Shown here: piece after piece, positions 1 to 9,671 of the stretch
Layout: each line of letters starts with the position of its first letter
Position numbering within the stretch: position 1 is the first letter of the stretch
NCBI GenBank assembly: GCA_947498455.1
Contig: CANMKK010000039.1
Location: forward strand, 1 to 39,083
Direction: 5' to 3'
DNA: 39,083 bases
DNA from: an uncultured Aquimarina sp.
GTDB lineage: Bacteria > Bacteroidota > Bacteroidia > Flavobacteriales > Flavobacteriaceae
Made by a program: the position numbers and the translations under genes
Notes under the pieces: model-generated
Told to the model about the DNA's origin: nothing
Seen by the model: the letters and a program-made list of their open reading frames with translations, nothing else
Database searches by the model: none

Positions 1-3000
1 GTGGACAGGGTTGTGGACAACCGTGATATGAGTATCAGTCCATTGTTCCAGGTGATGTTTGTGTTACAGAACACATCTAAGGATGTCGATATTAGTTTGG
101 ATGGCGTGAATTTATCGGGTTATGAGGGCTATGAACGAGGCCTGTCCAATTTTGACCTTACGTTGATTGCGGAGGAGGAAGCCGGAGCAGTATCCTTGGA
201 TCTAGAGTATTGCACAGATTTGTTCAGTAGTGCTACGATCGGGCGTATGGCATCCCATTACCAGGAGTTGTTGAGGGGTATTGTTGCTGACCGAACAGAA
301 CAAGTATCTGCATTACCGATGGTGATTGCTACGGAGCGAGTGGAGTTGTTGGAAGTATTTAACAATACGAAAAAAGAGTATAATCGAGAGGTAAGTATAC
401 TAGACTTGTTCAAGGAACAAGTTACCAAGAATCCAGATGCGATTGCATTGGCATTTGGAGAAGAGAAAATGACCTATGGAGAACTGAATGCTAAATCCAA
501 TCAGTTAGTCAATTATTTACAATCCGAAGGAGCCTTAGCAGGAAACCGTATTGGATTGTTGTTCCATAGAGGCTTTGATATGATCATCAGTATGTTGGGA
601 ATTCTAAAATCGGGATGTACTTATGTTCCATTAGATCCTTCGTTACCACTGAATCGATTAGAATATATCTTACAAGATGCTGAGGTTTCTCAAATTATTT
701 ATAATGATCAGAAGCTGTTAAAAGCTACAGGAATTAGTGAATATACTTTTATAGACACTAACTTATTATCAACTTATAAGACAGTTGCAGAAGTAAACAA
801 AAGACCAATAGATACTACGGCTTATATCATGTATACCTCAGGTACTACAGGTACTCCAAAAGGTATTTTGATTACCGATGAGAATATCATCACCTTGCTT
901 TCGGATTCAGATGCGATCCATATCAAATCCACAGACAAAGTACTTCAATGGTCAAATTATGGATTTGATGGTTCTACTTGGGAAATTTTCGGAAGTTTAT
1001 TAGAAGGAGCTACCTTGTATTTAATAGAAAGTTCAGTAGCATCAGATGCTATTGCCTTGTCAGAGGTAATAGAAAGAGAACAACTAAGTGTTGTCTTTAT
1101 CACCACCGCATTGTTTAATGCCTTTGTGGATCATGACTTATCCTCTTTATCAAGCATTCGGATATTATTATTTGGTGGAGAAATGGTGTCTTTACCACAT
1201 ACCCGTAAGGCCTTAGAAGCTTTAGGGGCAGGTCGAATTATCCATGTATATGGGCCTACAGAGACAACCACCTATGTGTTACACTATGAGATCAATGAGA
1301 TATTGGATACAGCCATTACAGTTCCTATTGGTAAACCTTTATCCAATACTGATATATATGTTCTAAACTCAGATTTAGAAGTAGTACCAGTAGGTGTGGT
1401 AGGAGAGTTATGTATAGGAGGAACAGGAGTCGCACAAGGATATTTAAATAGAGAAGACTTAACAGCAGAGAAGTTTGTACCGAACCTTTTTAAGGAAGGG
1501 GAACGTATGTATCGTACAGGAGATCTGGCCAAATGGTTACCAAGTGGTGATATCGAATTTATCGGCAGAAAGGATAATCAGATTAAAATCCGTGGATATC
1601 GTATAGAGCTGGGAGAGATCGAAAATGTAGTATTAGATATAGAAGAAATTCAGACCTGTTGCGTGATGGTAATAGCAGATGAATCAGGAAATAAAAGATT
1701 GGTTGGTTATGTAGTGAGCGAGGATGATTTGGACAAAGATGCGCTAAAGGAAGCTATGCAGGTAAAATTACCAGACTATATGATTCCTAGTGTATGGGTA
1801 ACATTGGATACAATGCCACTAAACCGAAATGGTAAAATTGATAAGAAGGCATTACCTGCTCCTGATATGAGTTTAGTATCTACTAAAGAATATGTGGCAC
1901 CTAGAGATGAATCAGAACAAAGACTGGCTACAATTTGGCAAAACTTATTAGGAGTAGAACGAGTAGGTATTCATGATAATTTCTTTGAGCTGGGCGGTCA
2001 TTCATTGTTAGCAACGCGCTTAGCTTCTCAAATCCGAAAGGAGTTAGAAGTACCATTAGCAATCAAAGATGTGTTTATTCATAATACGCTTTCAGAATTA
2101 AGTACATATATTAACACACTATCCACTGGTTCTGTAGTACCCGAAATAACATCACAACCAAAAATGGAGTATACTCCATTATCTTTTAGTCAGGAACGAC
2201 TATGGTTTTTGGATCAGTTAGAAGGGACAGTTTCCTATCATATGCCCGGAGTATTTGATGTAAAAGATTCTTTAGATATCGAATTACTCAAACGAGCCAT
2301 TATACAAGTTGTGAATCGCCATGAGATTCTTCGTACCGTATATAAAGAAAAGGAAGGAATCCCTTATCAGGAAGTATTGGATAAGAATCAATGGGATTTC
2401 CAACCGATTATAGATATTGATGGATTATTGGATGAAGAAATCGCTAAAGTAATAGAAGAAGCAATTGACGTTCCTTATGATGTAAGTAAAGATCATATGC
2501 TACGGGTACAGATATTACAAGATAAGGGAGCGATAAAACAGTTAGTATTCACCATACATCATATAGCGTCTGACGGTTGGTCACAACCAATTTTGTTACA
2601 AGAGTTAGTACAGTTCTATGAAAGTGAATCGCAAGGAAAAGAAGCAGCGCTGCCACCAATAGAGATTCAGTATTCGGATTATAGCATATGGCAACGATCC
2701 TATCTGTCTGGTAATACACTGGATGAACAATTAGGATATTGGAAAGAGAAATTATCAGGAGTTACACCATTAGAGTTACCACTAGACTATACACGCCCTA
2801 AGAACCATAGCATGAAAGGGAATAGTCTGAATTTTAAATTTAATGAAACCCTGCTCAGAGGTGTAAAAGAACTATCCAATCAAGAAGGAACTACCTTATT
2901 TATGACCTTATTAAGTGCATTTAAAGTAGTATTGCATCGATATAGTGGTCAGGAAGATATATGTGTAGGTACTCCTATTGCCAATAGAGAACAAGAAGAA

Positions 3001-6000
3001 GTAGCAGGATTGATAGGTTTCTTTGTCAACACCCTGGCATTACGTAGCAATTTAGGAGGGAATCCAGTTTTTAAAGAGCTATTGGCAGAGGTAAAGCAAA
3101 TGACCTTAGAAGGGTATGAATATCAACAAGTTCCTTTTGAGAAGATTGTGAATGAAGTAGTAGCTACCAGAGATATGAACCGAAGTCCATTATTTCAGGT
3201 ATTATTCTCTATGCAAAACCTAGAAGAAGCAACGGACGAAGCTACAGATAACGAATCAGATGATTTTGTATTAGAAGAGGTAGCTTTTACCGATCATACT
3301 TCTAAATTTGAGATGACCTTTACGATTGCAGAAGTCGTTGATGGATTAGAACTTACAATAACATACTGTACGGATTTATTTAAAGAAGAAACCATACAAC
3401 AATTGGCTGCTCATTTCCAGCAATTGATACAAGGGATAATCGCAACTCCAACAAAAAGGATAGGGGAGTTACCAATGTTGTCCAAGCAGGAGGAACAGCA
3501 ATTAGTAATAGATTTTAATGCTACAGCGATAACATACGATAGATCAGAAACCATTGTAGATATATTTGTTAAGCAAGCTAAAAAGACTCCGGATACTGTA
3601 GCCGTGATCTTTGGAAATGGTGAGCTAACTTATAAAGAATTAGATGAGCAATCCAATCAATTAGCGAATTACTTAAGGAAAGTAGGAGTCAAAGCAGAAG
3701 CCTTGGTAGGAGTTTGTTTTGACGATCCTATGCATATGATTGTGAGCATGCTGGGAATTCTAAAAACAGGAGCAACATACGTACCGATAGACCCGGAACT
3801 TCCTGAGAATCGTAAAGAATATATGATAGAGGATGCTGGTATGCAGGTAGTACTTAGTAATGCTACCAGTATCGGTTCTTTAGTTTCAAAAGAAGACTTG
3901 GAAGTCATCGTATTAGATGAAATTTGGAATGCCGTACTAGAAGAACCTTTAGAAGCATTAGATACGATCATCGAACCGAATCACCTAGTCTATGTCATTT
4001 ATACTTCTGGTTCTACAGGAAGACCAAAAGGAGTGATGATAGAACATCAGAGTATCATAGATTATGTACACGGATTCGTAGGAAAACTAGAAATCGAGGA
4101 AGCATATCACTATGGATTGATGTCTACGATATCGGCAGATTTAGGAAATACGGTGTTGTTTGGATCATTAGTAACAGGAGGAACCTTACATACCTTTACC
4201 AAAGACTCCTTGATGGATGCAATGCATATGCAACAATACTTCCTAAATAATTCAATTGATTATATAAAGATAGTACCATCACACTGGCTTTCATTAGCAG
4301 AAGAAGAACAGATGTTACTGCCAGAGAAAGCAATTGTATTTGGAGGAAGTGTATTAAGTCTAGAGGTACTTCAAAAAATAAAAGATTCGGATACTAATGT
4401 AAAAGTAATAAACCATTATGGGCCTACAGAAACTACCATTGGTAAGCTAATGCACGAAGTAGATATAGAAGCAGCATACAAAAGTGTCCCAATAGGAAAG
4501 CCTTTTTCTGATGCAAAAGTGTATGTACTAGGAAATCGTGAGGAATTAGTGCCGATAGGAGTTGCTGGAGAACTATGTATAAGTGGAGTAGGAGTTGCCA
4601 GAGGGTATCTCAATCAGGAAGAATTAACCAGTGAAAAGTTTATAACCAACCCATTTGCTACAGGAGAAAGATTATATAAGACAGGTGATCTGGTAAGATG
4701 GCTGCCCGATGGAAATATAGAGTTTATCGGTAGGAAAGACGATCAGGTGAAGATACGCGGATATCGTATAGAATTAGGGGAGATAGAAAGTATTTTATCA
4801 GAATCGGATGCGATTAAACATAGCTGTGTACTAGCAAGAGAAGATGCCTCTGGAAACAAACGTTTAATCGGTTATGTAGTTCCTCAGGGAGATTTTGATA
4901 AGCAATTAGTACAGGAATCCTTAAAGGTAAAGTTACCCGATTATATGATTCCAACTATTTGGGTAGCACTAGATACCATGCCATTAACGAGTAATGGTAA
5001 GATTAATAGAAAAGTACTACCAGATCCGGATCTAAACAACCTGTCTATAAAAGAGTATGTAGCTCCGAGAAATGAGATGGAAGAACAGCTGGTTGTCATT
5101 TGGCAAGATTTATTACATATTGACAAAATAGGTGTTCACGATAACTTCTTTGAGTTAGGAGGGCACTCCTTATTAGCCACACGTTTAGTATCTATGATCC
5201 GTAAGGTGATGCATCTGGAAATTGCGATAAAAGATATTTTCGAATATCCTGTAATTGCTACTTTGGCAGAACACATTGCTAACAATTCCAAAGCGGTTGT
5301 ACTACCAGCTATTGTAGCAGAAAAAAGAGAAGGACGCATACCACTATCCTTTAGTCAGCAGCGATTATGGTTTATCGATCAATTAGAAGGAACAGTTCAG
5401 TATCATATGCCGTTAGTCTTTAGATTAGATGGAGAACTGGATAAAGTAGCCTTGTCTAATTCTTTTAAAGAAATTGTTACCCGTCATGAAGTATTACGAA
5501 CCGTAATTAAATCCGAAGACGGAACTGGATATCAGGAAATTAGTAGCCCGGAGAATTGGTCACTAGAACTCATCAATGTAGATGAAGATACGGATATCGA
5601 AGAAACCGTAGCAGCATATATTGCCAAACCATTCGACTTATCAAAAGATTATATGCTCAGAATGGCACTCTATGCAGTAGGAGAAAAAAGCTATGTGCTA
5701 GCAGGAGTATTACACCATATTTCCAGTGATGGATGGTCAGAAAGTGTCTTTGTCAATGAATTGGTAACGCTGTATAATTCCTTTTCTAGAGGAACCTATA
5801 CTCCATTAGCACCCTTATCATTACAATATGCGGATTATGCCATATGGCAACGTACCCATGTCGAAGGCGAAGTATTGGATGCACAATTATCATATTGGAA
5901 AGAACAATTACAAGGAGTTACTCCGTTATTGTTGCCTACCGATTATCCTCGTCCATCTATACAAAGTACTGAGGGGGCTAATTATTCCTTTTCAATAGAT

Positions 6001-9000
6001 AAAGAACTAAGCGATTCTTTGCAACGTATGTGTCAGGAAGAAGGAGTTACTGTATTTATGGCATTGCTTGCTGTGTTTAAAGTATTGTTATACCGATATA
6101 GCGGACAAGCAGATATCTGTGTTGGAACACCAATAGCCAATAGGACTCAGGAAGAAATAGAAGATATGATCGGTTTCTTTGTAAACACATTGGCATTGCG
6201 AAGTACTGTAGAAGCGACTCATACATTTAGTGACGTATTACACCAGGTAAGAGAAACAACACTAACAGCTTATGATTATCAGCATGCACCTTTTGAGGAG
6301 ATTGTAAATAAAGTAGTTACGAATCGGGATATGAGTATCAGTCCGTTATTCCAGGTGATGTTTGTATTACAAAACACATCCGAAGATAATGGAGCAGAAT
6401 TTAATGGGTTAACATTGTCATCCTATGACGAGTATGAAAGAAAATTATCAAATTTTGATCTTACGCTGGTAGCAAAAGAAGAAGCATCAGGGATAACATT
6501 AGGATTAGAATATTGTACAGATTTATTCTCAAAAGATACTATCAAGAGAATGACAGTACATTATAAAGAACTGTTAGGCAGCTTTGTAAAAGATAGAACT
6601 CAGAACATCAGTAATGTGTCAATGATTTCTGATAGTGAAAAGAAGGTATTACTACATGATTTTAACAGAACCTCTCTAGAGTATCCGTCTAATATAACCG
6701 TATTGGATGTATTCAGAGAACAAGTAGAAAAGACACCAAATGCCGTAGCTACTACTTTTGAAGGTGAACGTTTGACTTATAGAGAATTAGATGAGAAAAC
6801 AAATCAAATAGCGCATTTTCTTGTAGCTAAAGGTGTTAAAGAAAACACCTTAGTAAGTATTTGTATAGAACGCTCTACTGAGATGATTTTGGGAATTCTC
6901 GGAGTACTAAAGTCCGGAGGGGCTTATGTACCTATTGATCCCGAATATCCACAAGATCGCATCGAGTACTTGTTACAAGACTCTAACGCTGATTTGATAT
7001 TGAGTAGTCGTAAAAGTAAAGAGGTAGTTGCATTTCAGAATGAGATAGAAACCATAGCCTTAGATGATGATTGGTCGGATATAGAAAAGTGCTCTAAGCA
7101 ATCATTAGACGTCGCAATAGCATCAGATCATTTGGCATATGTAATTTATACCTCAGGATCAACAGGATTACCTAAAGGAGTACTCACCATGCATAAAAAT
7201 GTGACTGCATTGAGCTATGCCCGTATTTCGTATTACGGAAATATAAAAGGGATGATCCTAATGCCATCCTTTGTATTTGACCCATCAGTGGCAGTTATAT
7301 TAGGAACTTTACTAACGGGAGGAAATTTAATTATACCAAGTAAAGAGGCAATTAATGATGCAGCACAAATGAAAGCATTATTGAATAAAAATATAGACTT
7401 CTTGCTATGTGTGCCAAGTTATTATGAATTTTTACTAAGCGAAGACTTACTGGAGCATACATCTCTAAAAGGAGTCATATTGGGAGGAGAACCATTAAAC
7501 AGTAATTTAGTATCCAGACATTATGAGCATTTTCAGGGAGTTGACCTATATAATGAGTATGGCCCTACAGAGTGTACCGTATGGTCATCGGTTGCTAAAG
7601 TCAAAAATGATTCCGTAATAACAATCGGAACCCCTGTTGCTAATACCGAAATATATATACTGGATGCATATCAAAATATGCTACCGCAAAATGTCATAGG
7701 AGAGGTATGCATTGCTGGAGACGGCTTAGCCAAAGGGTATTTAAATAGAGAGGAGCTAACCAACGAGAAGTTTGTACCGAACCCATTTGTAAAAGGGGAA
7801 AAGATGTATAGAACGGGAGATTTGGCAAGGTGGTTACCAGATGGCACTATAGAATTTATCGGTCGTAATGATGATCAGGTAAAAATCAGGGGATATCGTG
7901 TAGAACTGGGAGAAATAGAAACCGCTTTGTTACAGTTAGATACAGTTGTGAATTGCTGTGTGTTGGCTAAAGAAGATCAATTGGGCAATAAGCGTTTAGT
8001 AGGATATGTAGTCAATGAAGGAGATACCAGTAAGCAAGATATCCAGGAAGCATTAGGAGCCAGATTACCAGAGTATATGGTTCCGAATCTATGGGTTTTC
8101 TTAGACGAAATGCCATTAACTCATAATGGAAAAATCGATAGAAAGGGACTGCCAGACCCAAAAATGACCATCGTTTCCAGTCAGGAATATGTAGCTCCTC
8201 AGAGTGATATAGAAAAGCAATTAGTAACCATTTGGCAAGAATTATTAGGATTAGAACGCATAGGAGTAAATGATAACTTCTTTGAGCTGGGAGGACATTC
8301 TATATTAGCGCTAAAAGTAACGGCGAGAATTAATAAGGCGTTCCAGAAAGACATAAGTATCGCCAGCTTTTTCCAATACCCCAATATTGCTTTGTTAAGT
8401 GAAAAAATAACTACAGGATCTACTATAGAAAGTAAGATTCTGATTCCTATACAAAAAGAAGGAACCAAACGGCCTATTTATTGTGCACCTCCGGGAGGAG
8501 GAACCGTAAACTGCTTTTATGATCTGGCAGAATCATTGGGGAAAGAACAACCTTTTTATGCATTTCAGAGTCCTGGGATAGATACATCTACAATCGCATT
8601 AACTACAATCCCAGAAATGGCAACAGTATTTATTGAGGAAATGCAGAAAATAGATCCTCAAGGACCTTATTGCATAGGAGGATACTCTTTTGGAGGAAAA
8701 ATCGCTTTTGAGATGGTTTCACAATTAGAAGCAAAAGGATGTACGGTTTCAGAATTGATCATATTTGATACCATACCTACAGACCTTAATTATGATGAGA
8801 AAAATATGGTTCATGCCGTAAATGATACAATTCAGGATGCTGTGGATATTTTAAATGAAGATTTTGGTGCAAAAATTAAGGTGCGTAAATCAGATCTTGC
8901 TAATAGGACGAAAGAAGAAAAAGTGAGAATGATGTTTGATAAGATGGATGCATCAAATATGGAAGCATATGACAGGATCAAATTAAAAGGTCAGTTAGTG

Positions 9001-9300
9001 GTAGCCATCAATAACTCTTGTTGTCCCTATTATCCGGAGATTGGTAAAAATATGAATACGGATATTTTACTCTTTAGAACAAACATTGCTAAGTTCAAAA
9101 AGCATAAGAACTTCCTTAATGATTTCTTTACCAAAGATGATTATGGATGGAGTGAATTTACCAAGGGAAGTGTTGAAGTTGTAGAAATACAAGGGCATCA
9201 CGACACATTATTACAGCACCCATCGGTAGTGCATGTCGAGAAAAAACTGACGGAGTTTTTAGCTTCGGAAAATAAAAATGAAGAATTGATAACACAATAG
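1..9300 (+). CDS. Non-ribosomal peptide synthetase, terminal three modules plus TE (5' partial)
   Basis: The gene runs in from the left edge; the first residues already lie inside a condensation domain (RDMSISPLFQVMF motif), so the GTG at base 1 is not a start. Domain order by residue: C end 1-95; A1 133-622 (TSGTTGTPKG at 279-288, A10 Lys612); PCP1 with phosphopantetheine Ser668; C2 from about 725 (His853-His854...Asp858-Gly859); A2 1185-1675 (Lys1667); PCP2 Ser1723; C3 from about 1780 (HH 1905-1906, DG 1910-1911); A3 2233-2720 (Lys2711); PCP3 Ser2767; thioesterase about 2812-3085 with GYSFGG Ser2896, probable Asp2923 and His3067. Specificity codes by hand alignment to GrsA: A1 DGWFLGVTYK (Ile-like), A2 DLTKVGHIGK (the classical Asp code), A3 DPALIGEVWK (not assigned). 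No epimerase or methyltransferase domain is visible. It extends, hydrolyses or cyclises a peptide whose earlier modules lie outside the window. Confidence 0.97.
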   Translation: MDRVVDNRDMSISPLFQVMFVLQNTSKDVDISLDGVNLSGYEGYERGLSNFDLTLIAEEEAGAVSLDLEYCTDLFSSATIGRMASHYQELLRGIVADRTEQVSALPMVIATERVELLEVFNNTKKEYNREVSILDLFKEQVTKNPDAIALAFGEEKMTYGELNAKSNQLVNYLQSEGALAGNRIGLLFHRGFDMIISMLGILKSGCTYVPLDPSLPLNRLEYILQDAEVSQIIYNDQKLLKATGISEYTFIDTNLLSTYKTVAEVNKRPIDTTAYIMYTSGTTGTPKGILITDENIITLLSDSDAIHIKSTDKVLQWSNYGFDGSTWEIFGSLLEGATLYLIESSVASDAIALSEVIEREQLSVVFITTALFNAFVDHDLSSLSSIRILLFGGEMVSLPHTRKALEALGAGRIIHVYGPTETTTYVLHYEINEILDTAITVPIGKPLSNTDIYVLNSDLEVVPVGVVGELCIGGTGVAQGYLNREDLTAEKFVPNLFKEGERMYRTGDLAKWLPSGDIEFIGRKDNQIKIRGYRIELGEIENVVLDIEEIQTCCVMVIADESGNKRLVGYVVSEDDLDKDALKEAMQVKLPDYMIPSVWVTLDTMPLNRNGKIDKKALPAPDMSLVSTKEYVAPRDESEQRLATIWQNLLGVERVGIHDNFFELGGHSLLATRLASQIRKELEVPLAIKDVFIHNTLSELSTYINTLSTGSVVPEITSQPKMEYTPLSFSQERLWFLDQLEGTVSYHMPGVFDVKDSLDIELLKRAIIQVVNRHEILRTVYKEKEGIPYQEVLDKNQWDFQPIIDIDGLLDEEIAKVIEEAIDVPYDVSKDHMLRVQILQDKGAIKQLVFTIHHIASDGWSQPILLQELVQFYESESQGKEAALPPIEIQYSDYSIWQRSYLSGNTLDEQLGYWKEKLSGVTPLELPLDYTRPKNHSMKGNSLNFKFNETLLRGVKELSNQEGTTLFMTLLSAFKVVLHRYSGQEDICVGTPIANREQEEVAGLIGFFVNTLALRSNLGGNPVFKELLAEVKQMTLEGYEYQQVPFEKIVNEVVATRDMNRSPLFQVLFSMQNLEEATDEATDNESDDFVLEEVAFTDHTSKFEMTFTIAEVVDGLELTITYCTDLFKEETIQQLAAHFQQLIQGIIATPTKRIGELPMLSKQEEQQLVIDFNATAITYDRSETIVDIFVKQAKKTPDTVAVIFGNGELTYKELDEQSNQLANYLRKVGVKAEALVGVCFDDPMHMIVSMLGILKTGATYVPIDPELPENRKEYMIEDAGMQVVLSNATSIGSLVSKEDLEVIVLDEIWNAVLEEPLEALDTIIEPNHLVYVIYTSGSTGRPKGVMIEHQSIIDYVHGFVGKLEIEEAYHYGLMSTISADLGNTVLFGSLVTGGTLHTFTKDSLMDAMHMQQYFLNNSIDYIKIVPSHWLSLAEEEQMLLPEKAIVFGGSVLSLEVLQKIKDSDTNVKVINHYGPTETTIGKLMHEVDIEAAYKSVPIGKPFSDAKVYVLGNREELVPIGVAGELCISGVGVARGYLNQEELTSEKFITNPFATGERLYKTGDLVRWLPDGNIEFIGRKDDQVKIRGYRIELGEIESILSESDAIKHSCVLAREDASGNKRLIGYVVPQGDFDKQLVQESLKVKLPDYMIPTIWVALDTMPLTSNGKINRKVLPDPDLNNLSIKEYVAPRNEMEEQLVVIWQDLLHIDKIGVHDNFFELGGHSLLATRLVSMIRKVMHLEIAIKDIFEYPVIATLAEHIANNSKAVVLPAIVAEKREGRIPLSFSQQRLWFIDQLEGTVQYHMPLVFRLDGELDKVALSNSFKEIVTRHEVLRTVIKSEDGTGYQEISSPENWSLELINVDEDTDIEETVAAYIAKPFDLSKDYMLRMALYAVGEKSYVLAGVLHHISSDGWSESVFVNELVTLYNSFSRGTYTPLAPLSLQYADYAIWQRTHVEGEVLDAQLSYWKEQLQGVTPLLLPTDYPRPSIQSTEGANYSFSIDKELSDSLQRMCQEEGVTVFMALLAVFKVLLYRYSGQADICVGTPIANRTQEEIEDMIGFFVNTLALRSTVEATHTFSDVLHQVRETTLTAYDYQHAPFEEIVNKVVTNRDMSISPLFQVMFVLQNTSEDNGAEFNGLTLSSYDEYERKLSNFDLTLVAKEEASGITLGLEYCTDLFSKDTIKRMTVHYKELLGSFVKDRTQNISNVSMISDSEKKVLLHDFNRTSLEYPSNITVLDVFREQVEKTPNAVATTFEGERLTYRELDEKTNQIAHFLVAKGVKENTLVSICIERSTEMILGILGVLKSGGAYVPIDPEYPQDRIEYLLQDSNADLILSSRKSKEVVAFQNEIETIALDDDWSDIEKCSKQSLDVAIASDHLAYVIYTSGSTGLPKGVLTMHKNVTALSYARISYYGNIKGMILMPSFVFDPSVAVILGTLLTGGNLIIPSKEAINDAAQMKALLNKNIDFLLCVPSYYEFLLSEDLLEHTSLKGVILGGEPLNSNLVSRHYEHFQGVDLYNEYGPTECTVWSSVAKVKNDSVITIGTPVANTEIYILDAYQNMLPQNVIGEVCIAGDGLAKGYLNREELTNEKFVPNPFVKGEKMYRTGDLARWLPDGTIEFIGRNDDQVKIRGYRVELGEIETALLQLDTVVNCCVLAKEDQLGNKRLVGYVVNEGDTSKQDIQEALGARLPEYMVPNLWVFLDEMPLTHNGKIDRKGLPDPKMTIVSSQEYVAPQSDIEKQLVTIWQELLGLERIGVNDNFFELGGHSILALKVTARINKAFQKDISIASFFQYPNIALLSEKITTGSTIESKILIPIQKEGTKRPIYCAPPGGGTVNCFYDLAESLGKEQPFYAFQSPGIDTSTIALTTIPEMATVFIEEMQKIDPQGPYCIGGYSFGGKIAFEMVSQLEAKGCTVSELIIFDTIPTDLNYDEKNMVHAVNDTIQDAVDILNEDFGAKIKVRKSDLANRTKEEKVRMMFDKMDASNMEAYDRIKLKGQLVVAINNSCCPYYPEIGKNMNTDILLFRTNIAKFKKHKNFLNDFFTKDDYGWSEFTKGSVEVVEIQGHHDTLLQHPSVVHVEKKLTEFLASENKNEELITQ

Positions 9301-9330
9301 ATTACTAAAGAATTTGAATGTAATGGTAGT

Positions 9331-9580
9331 TAATCAGACCTGACAGGCAATGTCATTAAGTTAAGAATAATCACACTTTTTCAGATACGTACTCGAAACC
9401 TATTAGTAATTATAGTTGAGTATCAGACCTGACAGGTTTTAGAAACCTCGTCAGGTCTTGAATACTACTAAAAATAAACTATGGGAAGAAGTATTACAAC
9501 AGTTGGATGATGTTCTGTAACAGTGGGCAAATGTAAAACCTAATAGGTTTTCACAGTATCGTCAGGTATGGAAGACTACC
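9331..9580. repeat. Three degraded copies of a CCTGACAGG-type intergenic repeat
   Basis: The 371 bp between the NRPS and the MFS gene hold no gene. They contain three related units at about 9337, 9426 and 9537. Shared words are GACCTGACAGG, AGGTTTT and GTCAGGT, the last followed in copies 2 and 3 by similar GAATACTACT / GAAGACTACC text. The middle copy is the best preserved. This looks like an old dispersed repeat decaying in the cluster; a regulatory role is not evident. Confidence 0.5.
9426..9457. terminator. Stem-loop after NRPS gene (possible terminator)
   Basis: GACCTGAC pairs with GTCAGGTC and GGTTT with AAACC around a TAG loop, with a small internal A/TC bulge: about 13 bp of stem. 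It lies 126 nt after the NRPS stop. There is no clear T-tract, so it may be only the palindromic core of the local repeat. Confidence 0.35.
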
Positions 9581-9639
9581 AACAGAGTAATAAAAGTAAG
9601 ATAAAAGATATAGTTTAAATTTAGTAAGTGTATAAATAC

Positions 9640-9660
9640 GATATGATGATATATCATATC
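9640..9660. promoter_or_regulatory. Inverted repeat GATATGAT-N5-ATCATATC upstream of MFS gene
   Basis: A perfect 8-bp inverted repeat with a 5-nt spacer ends 11 nt before the MFS start codon. It could be an operator or a hairpin covering the translation start. AT-rich palindromes arise easily by chance, so the function is inference. Confidence 0.35.
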
Positions 9661-9671
9661 AATACAAGTTT

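Noticed and set aside
1..3. GTG at base 1 as the NRPS start codon
   Set aside because: The reading frame begins in the middle of a condensation domain, so the gene continues beyond the left edge.
3924..4250. 108-aa + strand ORF inside the NRPS
   Set aside because: It is an overlapping frame within the A2 domain, with no family resemblance and an Arg/Ser-rich composition typical of shadow frames.
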